Assembly (NCBI GenBank): GCA_965249455.1
Contig: OZ252236.1
Coordinates: 3,596,001 to 3,660,000, forward strand
DNA length: 64,000 bases
Source: Jiulongibacter sp024742395
GTDB taxonomy: Bacteria; Bacteroidota; Bacteroidia; Cytophagales; Spirosomataceae
Direction of reading: 5' to 3'
The notes beneath the pieces are model-generated. The model saw nothing but the letters and a program-made list of their open reading frames with translations, was not told the origin of the DNA and did not search any database. Shown in pieces: positions 9,621 to 18,526 of the stretch (position 1 is its first letter; every line of letters begins with the position of its first letter). Made by a program: the position numbers and the translations under genes.

Positions 9621-9811
9621 TCGTTTATGTAAGTGTTAACAATCAATTAAGTTGATCTTGAAGTGTAATATTTCACAAAAATGACAAAACAAAGTGGACA
9701 TTGCTGCAAAAGAGTCTTAAAAATGGTCAAACATACCTTTACGGCTTCTATTTCAATGGTTTTAAATCCTTATCGTTCTACGTACATTTACACAAGAATT
9801 AAAAGCTATTC

Positions 9812-11053
9812 ATGAAAAATATACTGCTGCCTTTTCTGGTTTTATACGTTGTATGTAGTCCCGTTTTTGGTAATTTTCTTTCGGCTAATGAAAATGATCC
9901 TTACTTAAAAGCCAGCTTTTCAAAAGAAGCAGAGCTGGCAAAATTAATTTCATTAGAAAGTCATACCCACTTCCTTGTTGAGTTTGAAAAGGAATTCGGA
10001 GAACACTTTAATACCGAGAAGCAATATGAGGCCTTGAAAGGCAGCAATGTTGATGAATGGGAAATGTTGCTTTTTGAAAACAGAAATAATCAGTTAACAT
10101 TCCTGAAAAATCATCCGGACTATTCTTCCCTAAGCACTGAATTTATAAATCTCATAGTAACAGAAGTTAATTACAACTACTGGCATTTACTTCTGGCCTA
10201 TTCAATAAACAGAAGTAATGAAAATACCGGGCTTAAGCAGGTTACTTCTTTACCGAGGATAATGACAGAAGCCATAGATCCCACGAAGATCAACAATAAC
10301 GACAGACTCGTATCTAAAAGTTATCGAGCTTTTCTCCCATACTTTGTCATTTACTTTAATTCTCAGGAGAAGGGTTTTGCCAAATATGCTGACGGGGTAA
10401 AAAGTGTATCTGACAAGGCAGAATTTGCCAAAAAGAATTTGAGTGGAGAGGTCCTGGATTATACCTTATCAAGTTTGATCAGCCAATATTCAAATCTTCT
10501 GAGCCCCTCTGCATTCAGGTACTGGACCAGCCAGATTTACTGCCAGAACCTTAGAACTTACCTCAGCAATTCGTTCTTTGATGACGTTTTAGCTGCAGAA
10601 AAAAGCCGCGAAACAAAGAAAGAGGAAGCCAAAAATAAAAAGGATTCAGAGTCTCCCGCCTTACTCGATCTAAATGACAAGGCATTCACATTCGAAAAGT
10701 ATAAAGGAAAAGTAATTTATGTTGACTTCTGGGCCAGTTGGTGCGGACCCTGCCGTCAGCAATTTCCTTTCAGCAAAAAAATGCATGAAGAGCTTTCAGA
10801 AAAAGAGAAGAAGCAAATTGTTTTTCTCTACATTTCAATTGACGAAGATATTGAGAAGTGGAAAGAGGCCACGAAAAAATTGGGTTTAGAAGAAAGCGGT
10901 GAAAATGGTCACTCCTTTGATATCGCAGTGAAATATCGGGTTTCCAGCATCCCCCGTTATATGATAATCGACAAAAACGGTAAAATTGTCAACGATAACG
11001 CTCCCCGACCTAGTAGTCCAGAAACTTTGAATATGCTTTTGGAGTTATTATAG
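9812..11053 (+). CDS. TlpA-like thiol-disulfide oxidoreductase with long helical N-terminal domain
   Basis: 413 residues. A signal peptide (1 to ~20) is followed by a ~260-residue helical region with no motif I recognise, then a Lys/Glu-rich linker (~262-280) and a thioredoxin-like domain (~282-413). The active site is C-G-P-C (Cys311, Cys314) in F-W-A-S-W, and a cis-Pro follows in S-S-I-P-R. This architecture is common in Bacteroidota, where such proteins reduce disulfides in the periplasm, for example during cytochrome c maturation. A link to the heme proteins in this window is possible but not shown. DUF4834 begins 46 bases downstream on the same strand. Confidence 0.85.
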   Translation: MKNILLPFLVLYVVCSPVFGNFLSANENDPYLKASFSKEAELAKLISLESHTHFLVEFEKEFGEHFNTEKQYEALKGSNVDEWEMLLFENRNNQLTFLKNHPDYSSLSTEFINLIVTEVNYNYWHLLLAYSINRSNENTGLKQVTSLPRIMTEAIDPTKINNNDRLVSKSYRAFLPYFVIYFNSQEKGFAKYADGVKSVSDKAEFAKKNLSGEVLDYTLSSLISQYSNLLSPSAFRYWTSQIYCQNLRTYLSNSFFDDVLAAEKSRETKKEEAKNKKDSESPALLDLNDKAFTFEKYKGKVIYVDFWASWCGPCRQQFPFSKKMHEELSEKEKKQIVFLYISIDEDIEKWKEATKKLGLEESGENGHSFDIAVKYRVSSIPRYMIIDKNGKIVNDNAPRPSSPETLNMLLELL

Positions 11054-11099
11054 TAATTGAGAAACTTCAACTAATTTTACGTTTATATAGTAGTCAAAC

Positions 11100-11336
11100 A
11101 TGCTCAAAATATTTTTCATTGTCTTTTTAGTTATTGCTTTTGTCCCCCCTGTCAGAAAATTCCTCTTTTGGCTTGTCGTTGGAAGATCTATGGTTAACGA
11201 ACAGAAGAAATATAACCAAAAAACAAGAGCAAACACCAAAAGAGAAGGAGATGTGCATGTAGATTACGTTCCTAAAAACGCAAAAGGTAACGACTTTAAA
11301 GGCGGAGAATATATTGACTACGAAGAAGTAGAGTAA
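11100..11336 (+). CDS. DUF4834 family small membrane protein
   Basis: 78 residues: one N-terminal membrane helix (~3-27), a short basic region, and the conserved tail G-D-V-H-V-D-Y-V-P-K...D-F-K-G-G-E-Y-I-D-Y-E-E, which I recognise as the DUF4834 signature found throughout Bacteroidota. The charged tail is probably cytoplasmic. The function is unknown. It sits between a thioredoxin-like gene and a DoxX-like gene on the same strand, with gaps of 46 and 91 bases. Confidence 0.8.
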   Translation: MLKIFFIVFLVIAFVPPVRKFLFWLVVGRSMVNEQKKYNQKTRANTKREGDVHVDYVPKNAKGNDFKGGEYIDYEEVE

Positions 11337-11427
11337 AAGCAATTATTCTTTTTGTTTATCGTTCAGGATCGAAAGAGTTTAGTCTTTCTTTGCAATAGAC
11401 TTTCCTAAATAACTTCATCAAGTACTT

Positions 11428-11862
11428 ATGCTTAAGAGATTTTTTAAGATCACGGCCTTACCGCCATATGTAGACTTTGCCATATTTATTCTTAGAGTTG
11501 GTGTCGGTCTTTTACTGATCCCTCATGGTTATTCTAAACTTCTAAAAATTCTCAACGGAGATCTTGGCTTCGCTGATCCCTTAGGACTGGGGTCTGCAAT
11601 CTCGCTCTATGCAACAGTTTTCGCAGAAATGTTCTGCTCTGCCTTGCTAGTGATTGGTCTGTTTACCCGCCCTGTATTGGCCATTTTGATTTTCACTATG
11701 ATGGTGATTGTTTTTGTAGTTCATGGTGGAGATGGCCTGGACAAAATGGAACCTGGTCTGCTCTTTTTGATTCCTTACTTTTCTCTTTTCATTTGGGGAC
11801 CGGGAAGGTACTCTATTGATTTCTTTTTATTTGGGAAGAAGAGAAAGTCTTTAAGACGTTAA
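11428..11862 (+). CDS. DoxX family membrane protein
   Basis: 144 residues with four predicted membrane helices. The first contains the typical I-L-R-V-G-V-G-L-L-L-I-P-H-G-Y-S-K-L pattern, and later come A-E-M-F-C-S-A-L-L-V-I-G-L-F-T-R-P and G-P-G-R-Y-S-I-D, all characteristic of DoxX/DoxD-like proteins. Members are associated with quinone, thiol or oxidative-stress chemistry in the membrane, but no activity can be assigned here. The C-terminus is basic and cytoplasmic. Confidence 0.82.
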   Translation: MLKRFFKITALPPYVDFAIFILRVGVGLLLIPHGYSKLLKILNGDLGFADPLGLGSAISLYATVFAEMFCSALLVIGLFTRPVLAILIFTMMVIVFVVHGGDGLDKMEPGLLFLIPYFSLFIWGPGRYSIDFFLFGKKRKSLRR

Positions 11863-11955
11863 AATCATCAAGAGGATCTTTCTCAGTCAATTGTTTAAAT
11901 CTCTGCAACCTTTTGAGTCTTTGCTGAATTTCTCAAATTTAAGCTTTCGTTTTAA

Positions 11956-14766
11956 CTATTGATTAAACTCTATTCCGGAAAAAGACAAAACAATCTGATT
12001 TGTTTCAGCCTTTGGGCTGTTTATCACAAAATATAGATCTACGTTCTCAGAAGTGGGTTTAATGGGAACATTGAGTACTCTGGACTGACCTAAAAAATAT
12101 TCTGCAGCACCAGCCTGCATCCTCCTCGCCTGCTCCACTCTTATTTTCTTAGACTTTTCGTTGTCAGGTATAATCATCGAATCATCTCTGTCCATTACTT
12201 CTATGGTTTGAGTTTTCCCTAACAGCTCTCCTGTAGGACTACCTTGTCTTATTTCAATAATTCCACCGGCACTAGAAGTTCTTTTCGAGGCCTGAATGAG
12301 TAGATCCAAACTGCCGATTCCGGTCAAATCAATATCTTTAAAACCGATAAATGATTGATCCCCAAAGAACTGAAGTACTTTAGTCGGTGTATCTAAATCT
12401 TCTGTGTTTTTATAAAAATCTTTGTTTCTTGGATCTAGAAAAGGATATTTTAAGAATACGATTTCCTCTGAGAAAATGGCAGGAACCTTTCGTCCTCCAT
12501 GGTCGGTATAAGCTGATCTTACTGCCCAGCCTCCATATCCCGTTTCTCCGGCAGGAACATTTGTCTTGAATTTGCCCGACACCGGCAGGCTTTTAGCTTC
12601 AAGCGGCTTATCTGACAAACTTAGAATATAGCTCACCATTGAACTGGCCTCATTTTCTTGTAGTTGAGGATGTGCAGCCATTGCATGATCTCCCCATACA
12701 CCCTGACCACCGTTAATTATCTTTTGTTCTAAGGTGTTATTTGCTCCGCTTGTGTTTCTGTATCGTTCTGCAATTTGTGTATAACTAGGCCCAATAGATT
12801 TTTGATTTTTCATATGACAGGAGCCACAATCATTTTTTGAAATTAGCTTATATCCAGTACTAAATCTGGCCTGAGCATCAGCTGTGGCATAATTAGAAGA
12901 AATTTCTATTAGATCAAAAGTTTCTGGAACGTAATCAACATTGACAGATACCTGATCAGACAAAATCTCTTTAGTTTTTAAACTCCCATCTTCTTGATCT
13001 ACCACATCTACTTCATAAACCACTTGGGTATCAGGAAAATAAAATGATTTGTTTCCAGCCTTCAAAAGAATATTTATTTCAGGAGCGGTATTTCCTGCCT
13101 TAATTTCTATTTCCTTTTTACTTTCTGAGCCATGTTTATCAGTTACTTTCAAAACTACGGTATACAAGCCAGGTTTCGTAATTTTGAACTCCGAGGTTAT
13201 TTGACCAGAAGTTCTAGCCACTACCTGTTCACTTTCTTTCAGTTCCCAGGCATAAGTAAGATCATCTTTATCAGGATCAAAAGTACCTTCGGCAGTCATT
13301 TTGAGCTCCAGAGGAAGAGCACCGTTTACCTTGTCAGCTACCATTTTTACTACAGGCGGCCTGTTACCGGCATTGTACTCAATTCTTATTAAAGCTGAAT
13401 TATCAGCACCAGCAAACCAGCTGCTACCATATTTTAGAATGTAAAGGTCACCTGAGGGTGAGAACTCCATATCTATTAGGCTACTAAAATTCTCCTTGGG
13501 CAGAAACCTTTCCATCGATACATACTCTGAATTCTCATCCATAGTCACTGCCATGATCCACCCTCTCATAAAATCAGCAATAAGTAACTTTCCTTCGTAG
13601 TAATCAGGCCAAAGGCGTTCAGGCTTCTTAAAATCACTTTGATGAAAAACAGCTACGCCTGTAGCACTGCGGCCCGAAACACCCAAAAGAGGGAATTGCT
13701 CAGAAAGATTATATGGATACCAAATAAAAGCAGGTGTAGGAGAAGGTAATACAGTAAGGCCGGTATTATTGGAGGAATTATTTACTGGTTTTTTAAGGTC
13801 AAAGAAATCTCCCCTTTTCTTAGTTTCAAAATCGAAATCTGCATATGGTTCATTGTTCCCTGCAAAATACGGCCAGCCAAAAAAACCAGCTTTTTTAGCT
13901 TGATTGAATTCATCATATCCAGCCGGACCCATCTCCGAAGAAACCGGGGCATCAGGCCCTACTTCTCCCCAATACAAATAGCCGGTATGTGTATCTATGG
14001 TAGGTCTCCACGGATTCCGTGCTCCTTTGGCATAAATTTCAGGTCTGGTTTTGGGCATACCTTCCGGAAATAAATTGCCTTCAGGAATACTGTAAGTGCC
14101 GTCATCCTCCGGCTTAATTCTAACTACAGAGCCTCTTAGATCATTGGTATTGGCAGCCCCCCTCTGATCATCCCAGGGCTCTCTTCCAGGCCTTTCATCC
14201 AGTGGAGCATAACCATTAGAGTTGCCGTTGCTGGTATTGTTTCCTACGGTAATGTATAAGTTACCATCGGGGTCAAAGACCATACCTCCACCTGTATGAC
14301 AGCACTCCTGACGCTGAGCCGGAATTTCCAGCACTACCTTTCTAGATTCTTCTACTAACTGGTCATCTACAAACTCCCATCGGGTTAACAAGTGCTTGGG
14401 CTCATCTGGATCTGAATAGTAAATATATATCCAATGATTCTTCTCAAATTCTGGGTCTACCGCAATTCCCATCAAACCTTCCTCGGCTTCCCTGACATGC
14501 CCCTGTGCATTTATATATTTCGTATTACAAGGAATTTCAGCTACCACACTCAAATAATCATGTTTAGGATCATAAAGCTTTAAATTCCCTTTTCTTTCTA
14601 CAAAAAGCACCTTGCCATCGGGCAGAAATCCCATTTCCATTGGTTCATCGAGACCCGAAACCAGGGTATTAATTGTAAACCTTGATTCATCGGGTTTTTG
14701 AGCACTGGCAAAAAGAGAACAATCGAGAAGTACCAATAGAATGGGTACTATTTTTCTAAGAAGCAT
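11956..14766 (-). CDS. Modular PQQ-type sugar dehydrogenase: propeller, PKD, cytochrome c, CBM6-like
   Basis: 936 residues. Order: signal peptide (1 to ~22); six-bladed glucose/sorbosone dehydrogenase propeller (~30-465; E-C-C-H-T-G-G-G at 154-161, G-A-R-N-P-W-R near 248); PKD-like domain (~470-560); a second Ig-like stretch (~560-615); class I cytochrome c (~630-720, C-G-S-C-H at 647-651 and likely axial Met696); and a C-terminal carbohydrate-binding domain resembling CBM6 (~740-936). Such enzymes oxidise aldoses in the periplasm and deliver electrons through their own heme; the cofactor PQQ is inferred from the family. It appears to be a single-gene unit with an SPII-like Cys at residue 16 (L-D-C), so lipidation is possible but the context is not a good lipobox. 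Confidence 0.88.
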   Translation of the reverse strand: MLLRKIVPILLVLLDCSLFASAQKPDESRFTINTLVSGLDEPMEMGFLPDGKVLFVERKGNLKLYDPKHDYLSVVAEIPCNTKYINAQGHVREAEEGLMGIAVDPEFEKNHWIYIYYSDPDEPKHLLTRWEFVDDQLVEESRKVVLEIPAQRQECCHTGGGMVFDPDGNLYITVGNNTSNGNSNGYAPLDERPGREPWDDQRGAANTNDLRGSVVRIKPEDDGTYSIPEGNLFPEGMPKTRPEIYAKGARNPWRPTIDTHTGYLYWGEVGPDAPVSSEMGPAGYDEFNQAKKAGFFGWPYFAGNNEPYADFDFETKKRGDFFDLKKPVNNSSNNTGLTVLPSPTPAFIWYPYNLSEQFPLLGVSGRSATGVAVFHQSDFKKPERLWPDYYEGKLLIADFMRGWIMAVTMDENSEYVSMERFLPKENFSSLIDMEFSPSGDLYILKYGSSWFAGADNSALIRIEYNAGNRPPVVKMVADKVNGALPLELKMTAEGTFDPDKDDLTYAWELKESEQVVARTSGQITSEFKITKPGLYTVVLKVTDKHGSESKKEIEIKAGNTAPEINILLKAGNKSFYFPDTQVVYEVDVVDQEDGSLKTKEILSDQVSVNVDYVPETFDLIEISSNYATADAQARFSTGYKLISKNDCGSCHMKNQKSIGPSYTQIAERYRNTSGANNTLEQKIINGGQGVWGDHAMAAHPQLQENEASSMVSYILSLSDKPLEAKSLPVSGKFKTNVPAGETGYGGWAVRSAYTDHGGRKVPAIFSEEIVFLKYPFLDPRNKDFYKNTEDLDTPTKVLQFFGDQSFIGFKDIDLTGIGSLDLLIQASKRTSSAGGIIEIRQGSPTGELLGKTQTIEVMDRDDSMIIPDNEKSKKIRVEQARRMQAGAAEYFLGQSRVLNVPIKPTSENVDLYFVINSPKAETNQIVLSFSGIEFNQ

Positions 14767-14849
14767 ATTGTTTAATTAGGGTAGAATGTAAAGGAAAGAT
14801 ACAATGTGAAAACACTGAAAACAAACCTATTAACCCTAAAATGGAAAGT

Positions 14850-14886
14850 CGGCTACGAGCCGTCAAAGGTTGAAGATCAAAACCTT
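14850..14886 (-). other. Two adjacent small hairpins downstream of the DUF3108 gene
   Basis: Stem CGGCT/AGCCG (14850-14862, 3-base loop) beside stem AAGGTT/AACCTT (14866-14886). They lie in the 219-base gap after the DUF3108 gene on the minus strand. They may be a weak terminator, but no good T-run follows. Confidence 0.25.
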
Positions 14887-14985
14887 AATTAAAGAAACTT
14901 TAAAAAGTAAGGGGATTTACATTATCATTATTTTCATTATTTACTGAAAATACAACTCATACAATCTTTTCTGTACTTTCAGTTT

Positions 14986-15768
14986 CTAACTCCAGGTGAA
15001 TTTATTACGAACATTCCCGTAATCCACCAATTCCATACCAATCGTGCCAAAGGAGAAATCTATTTCAAGTCTTATCGGCACTCGGTTCTCATCATCAGAT
15101 ACATATATTCTAATCGCCTCTTCGCCCTCAAAAAGCTTGTTTGGAGGCAAAACAGGATTTAATTTAAGCGTCCTGATTTTACCAAAACGTGTTTTCACGT
15201 CTTCTTTTCCTGCATATCTAACACTCATATCATAAAGCTCATCATCGAAAAACATAGGAGCTTTTACTAGTTTACCGACCGGCATTTTACCAAAGTCCAC
15301 CGTCCTTAAAAAATAGTAACCTGAAATCACATCCTGAACATAATCGGGCACTTTGTATTCAGTTACCTTTTCCTTCTCCTTCTTTCGTACCAGGTTTCTT
15401 CCATGGTCAAACGTAAAAGTTTGATCCCGGGCAAAATTGTTTTCTCTGGCACTGTAAATAAACTTATGGGGTACTATGGCTGTGGTATCAATATAAGACC
15501 TGTATGTATTACTCACTTTCCAAAGACTAGCAACGCCGGCAGTTCTTCCTACTACATTAACCCTGTAGCAAGGACGCCTGTTTACTTTGAAAATTTGTTC
15601 ATGCACATTCACATTTGCCTGACCAATCGTCAATATCCCGTATTTTACTTTATATACATAGTTCTCTCCTGCCCCAAAACTATGGTTCTCCACCGTCCTT
15701 AGGTCACCTACCACAAACCCAGTGATAAATAAAGTAACTACTAAACCAATAAAAACTCGCTTTAACAT
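14986..15768 (-). CDS. DUF3108 domain-containing exported protein
   Basis: 260 residues, signal peptide (1 to ~22), then a beta-rich domain opening with G-E-N-Y-V-Y-K-V-K-Y-G, typical of DUF3108: repeated strands, a Y-R-S-Y-I-D motif, and the late G-K-I-R-T-L-K-L-N-P...I-R-I-Y-V-S-D-D-E-N-R-V-P segment. The fold is LolA-like in some relatives, so a periplasmic lipid- or polymer-binding role is imaginable but unproven. The start is two bases after the stop of the PF10023 peptidase gene, so the two are cotranscribed. Confidence 0.82.
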   Translation of the reverse strand: MLKRVFIGLVVTLFITGFVVGDLRTVENHSFGAGENYVYKVKYGILTIGQANVNVHEQIFKVNRRPCYRVNVVGRTAGVASLWKVSNTYRSYIDTTAIVPHKFIYSARENNFARDQTFTFDHGRNLVRKKEKEKVTEYKVPDYVQDVISGYYFLRTVDFGKMPVGKLVKAPMFFDDELYDMSVRYAGKEDVKTRFGKIRTLKLNPVLPPNKLFEGEEAIRIYVSDDENRVPIRLEIDFSFGTIGMELVDYGNVRNKFTWS

Positions 15769-15770
15769 TT

Positions 15771-16802
15771 CTATAAGCTGCTATATTTTGTCTTTAGGTA
15801 AGCCAAATAAGACCTAAAGTTATTGTTAAATTTTGATTCCATTTCTTCTTTAAAAAAATCCTGCTTGCCTTGGTAAGTTTTATATGCCGTAAAAAAAGCA
15901 TTATTGACGCTACCTCTCCCTCGATATCTATAAAAACTTTGTTCCGGTAGCAGGTTTTCAGCTGATAACATGATTGAGTCAATTAAATCATACTTCAAAC
16001 TATCTTTATATATAGACGCCATTTCTGGTGAAAAGGTTTGATACAAGCTATCCAAAAGTCTGGAGCCCTGAGTTATATGCTCACTAAATAGCTTGCCAAA
16101 TTTTCTACTTTCCAGATATTTCAAATAGACTTCTGAGCTGTCTCCAAAAGTAGTTTTCAGATAGAACTGAGCTCCTTCATCCCCTATAAAATCCGCCAAA
16201 TTTTCATTGAACTCTATATCGTTTTTGACAAAAAGTGTTCCATGCGTAAGCTCATGTATTATCAAAGCCGCCAAATCCCCCTCCTCTCTACTTACCATAG
16301 AACTTAAAATGGGGTCGTTTAGATAACCCAAAGTGCTCCAGGCTGAAACCTCTCCCACCCTTACATCATACCCTTCTTCTTTTAATTCTCTCGCTTCTTT
16401 CTCGGCAATATCCCTTTCAAAATGACCTTTATATGAAAACTCGCCCACGACCGGAAACTTCCATTTTTTTTCATCTAGACTGTAAGGCGGTGATGCAGTT
16501 ATTACCCAAAGTATAGGTTCACCTTTTTGATCATAAAATTTTTGATAACTTCCACTTGGATTTAGTCCTAAAGAATTAACAGTAAACTTTTTGATATCTT
16601 CTATTAATCTGATCTTGTGCTTGACTGAATCCGGTACGGCTTCTGAGGCTAATAGCTCCTCTACTGGAGTGGTATTAAATATCACCTTGAGCTGCCCTTT
16701 AAGCTGCCTGCCTCCATAATTTATTTCTTCGAAATTAAACAGATAAAACGCTAACAGGACACAAGGGATACCTATCAGCACATATTTGGCAATTTTTCTC
16801 AT
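15771..16802 (-). CDS. PF10023-type putative aminopeptidase, membrane-anchored
   Basis: 343 residues from the ATG at 16802. One N-terminal membrane helix (~7-22) anchors a periplasmic zinc-peptidase domain: H-E-L-T-H at 183-187 and a second Glu at 200 in N-E-N-L-A-D-F-I-G form a gluzincin-like metal site. The W-S-T-L-G-Y-L-N-D-P segment before it is the other family hallmark. The substrate is unknown. Start choice is unusual: the ATG lies directly after the T-tract of the recA terminator, and an in-frame GTG at 16829 lies inside the terminator stem. The ATG is preferred because it puts the hydrophobic anchor in the normal place. The gene is followed by DUF3108. Confidence 0.8.
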   Translation of the reverse strand: MRKIAKYVLIGIPCVLLAFYLFNFEEINYGGRQLKGQLKVIFNTTPVEELLASEAVPDSVKHKIRLIEDIKKFTVNSLGLNPSGSYQKFYDQKGEPILWVITASPPYSLDEKKWKFPVVGEFSYKGHFERDIAEKEARELKEEGYDVRVGEVSAWSTLGYLNDPILSSMVSREEGDLAALIIHELTHGTLFVKNDIEFNENLADFIGDEGAQFYLKTTFGDSSEVYLKYLESRKFGKLFSEHITQGSRLLDSLYQTFSPEMASIYKDSLKYDLIDSIMLSAENLLPEQSFYRYRGRGSVNNAFFTAYKTYQGKQDFFKEEMESKFNNNFRSYLAYLKTKYSSL

Positions 16803-16834
16803 ATAAAAAAAGAGTGAGATCACTCCCACTCTTT
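16803..16834 (-). terminator. Rho-independent terminator of recA, abutting the next start codon
   Basis: On the minus strand: stem AAAGAGTG/CACTCTTT (16827-16834 with 16809-16816), 10-base loop, then a T-run to about 16803. The ATG of the downstream peptidase gene begins at 16802, so the hairpin occupies its ribosome-binding region. Confidence 0.85.
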
Positions 16835-16856
16835 AACGAATTTAGTTTAACGAATA

Positions 16857-17915
16857 TTAGCCTTCATCCTCTGCTGCTTCGCCTTTCTTTACTTTGTCCA
16901 TTAAGGCATCGGCATTCCCTGAAACTGTCTCTTTAATTTTTTCTTCAATAGAATCCATTAATTCAGGAGTGTCTCTAATTAAGGTTTTAACCGAGTCTCT
17001 TCCTTGTCCCAGTCTATCTTCTCCATAAGAGAACCAAGAGCCTGATTTCTTGACAATATCAAGATCAACTGCTAAGTCAAGAACTTCACCTGCCTTTGAA
17101 ACACCCTCTCCATACATGATGTCAAACTCAACAACCTTAAATGGAGGTGCTACTTTATTCTTTACCACTTTCACACGTGTTCTGTTACCCACCACCTCAG
17201 CATCTGAGTTTTTGATCTGTCCTATTCTACGAATATCCAGTCTTACTGAAGCATAGAATTTAAGGGCGTTACCACCAGTTGTAGTTTCAGGCGAACCAAA
17301 CATTACGCCTATCTTATCTCTTAACTGGTTAATGAATATGCAAGTACAGCCAGTTTTGTTAATTGTACCCGTAAGTTTTCTGAGGGCTTGCGACATTAAT
17401 CTGGCCTGAAGACCCATCTTGCTGTCACCCATGTCGCCTTCCAGTTCCGCCTTTGGCACCAATGCAGCTACAGAGTCAATTACACAAATATCTAAAGCAC
17501 CACTTGAAATCAAATGTTCCGCAATTTCTAATGCCTGCTCACCATAATCTGGCTGAGAGATAAGTAAGTTAGCGGTATCAATACCCAACTTCTCAGCATA
17601 AGTTCTGTCAAACGCGTGCTCAGCATCTACAATAGCAGCAATGCCACCTTTTTTCTGTGCTTCCGCAATAGCATGCATGGCCAAAGTCGTCTTACCTGAA
17701 GATTCCGGGCCATAAATTTCAACAATCCTTCCTCTTGGAAAACCTCCTACACCAAGGGCTAAATCAAGGCCTAAAGAACCGGTAGAAATTGTCGGTATAT
17801 CTAAAACATTACGGTCACTCAATCTCATAACCGTACCTTTACCGAAGGCCTTATCCAGTTTATCGATTGTGGTTTGAAGTATTTTTAACCGTTCCTTATT
17901 TTCTTTGTCAGCCAT
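16857..17915 (-). CDS. recA: Recombinase RecA
   Basis: 352 residues, normal length for the family. RecA polymerises on single-stranded DNA, catalyses ATP-dependent strand exchange, and triggers the SOS response where LexA is present. Visible features are the Walker A motif G-P-E-S-S-G-K-T at 69-76, Walker B (I-C-V-I-D-S) near 145, loop L1 (E-G-D-M-G-D) and the K-M-G-L-Q-A-R-L-M-S-Q-A-L-R-K-L signature, then F-I-N-Q-L-R-D-K-I-G-V and an acidic C-terminus. No obvious LexA box is visible upstream. A likely -7 element is at 17959-17966 and a clear terminator follows. Confidence 0.98.
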   Translation of the reverse strand: MADKENKERLKILQTTIDKLDKAFGKGTVMRLSDRNVLDIPTISTGSLGLDLALGVGGFPRGRIVEIYGPESSGKTTLAMHAIAEAQKKGGIAAIVDAEHAFDRTYAEKLGIDTANLLISQPDYGEQALEIAEHLISSGALDICVIDSVAALVPKAELEGDMGDSKMGLQARLMSQALRKLTGTINKTGCTCIFINQLRDKIGVMFGSPETTTGGNALKFYASVRLDIRRIGQIKNSDAEVVGNRTRVKVVKNKVAPPFKVVEFDIMYGEGVSKAGEVLDLAVDLDIVKKSGSWFSYGEDRLGQGRDSVKTLIRDTPELMDSIEEKIKETVSGNADALMDKVKKGEAAEDEG

Positions 17916-17958
17916 TGATAATATTTTTAGCGTTTTGGATTATTCTTTCTAACTGATG

Positions 17959-17966
17959 CAAAGATA
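17959..17966 (-). promoter_or_regulatory. Candidate -7 promoter element for recA
   Basis: Minus-strand TATCTTTG matches the Bacteroidota TAnnTTTG element, 44 bases before the recA start. A TTTG at 17991-17994 is a possible -33 element, but the spacing of 24 is longer than usual. Confidence 0.5.
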
Positions 17967-18096
17967 TTGTATCATAGCAAAATTTACTAGCAAACCTTCG
18001 CTAAGAATATTAGCAATTGTTTTCTGAATAACATCAAGACCCTATCAATTACCGTTATTCATTTACTTTTTAAAGCTTTTCTTTAAATTACACTCA

Positions 18097-18474
18097 ATGA
18101 AAAATACTCTTTTAGTTCTACTTATACTTGCCGTAATAGGTGTTTTCACCAATCCCTCCTTAGAAAAACACCAGGCCGCTGTTATGGAACAAGTCCACGA
18201 CCTTCAGGAGATCGATGAGGACATTGATGGAGATGACCTGAAAAAGCTTGGAGCCTTATTGGGAGAAGCCATTGGGCTAAATACCATGGAAAAATACCTG
18301 AACAATAATGTTAAAGTTAAGGATTTAAAAATTGCCTCTCTCACCCAACTCAAAGTGAACGGAGATTACACTACTGTAGGTATTGGTGCCTTTGGTAAAG
18401 TCTTCCTTTTTGATGACATCAAAAGCTTTGCTAAAGAAAAGGTGCAAGAATTGAAAGAGAAATCAGAGGGCTAA
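18097..18474 (+). CDS. Small exported or membrane-anchored protein, DUF4359-like
   Basis: 125 residues. One N-terminal hydrophobic helix (2-17) leads into F-T-N-P-S-L-E-K-H, a pattern I associate with DUF4359. Then come an acidic segment (E-I-D-E-D-I-D-G-D-D near 40-50) and a predicted beta-rich region ending in G-I-G-A-F-G-K-V-F-L-F-D-D. The family function is unknown. It stands alone between recA (divergent) and pheT; a promoter-like element for pheT begins 13 bases after its stop. Confidence 0.65.
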   Translation: MKNTLLVLLILAVIGVFTNPSLEKHQAAVMEQVHDLQEIDEDIDGDDLKKLGALLGEAIGLNTMEKYLNNNVKVKDLKIASLTQLKVNGDYTTVGIGAFGKVFLFDDIKSFAKEKVQELKEKSEG

Positions 18475-18486
18475 ACCATCTTTTTC

Positions 18487-18494
18487 TATCTTTG
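18487..18494 (+). promoter_or_regulatory. Candidate -7 promoter element for pheT
   Basis: TATCTTTG matches TAnnTTTG exactly, 32 bases upstream of the pheT ATG. No convincing TTG is seen at the usual -33 spacing. Confidence 0.5.
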
Positions 18495-18526
18495 CGGTTT
18501 ATAAAACAAAGACTAAGCAAAGTAGA

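Noticed and set aside
16803..16829. GTG start (16829) for the PF10023 peptidase
   Set aside because: It lies inside the recA terminator stem and places extra residues before the membrane anchor. Kept as an alternative, not as the call.
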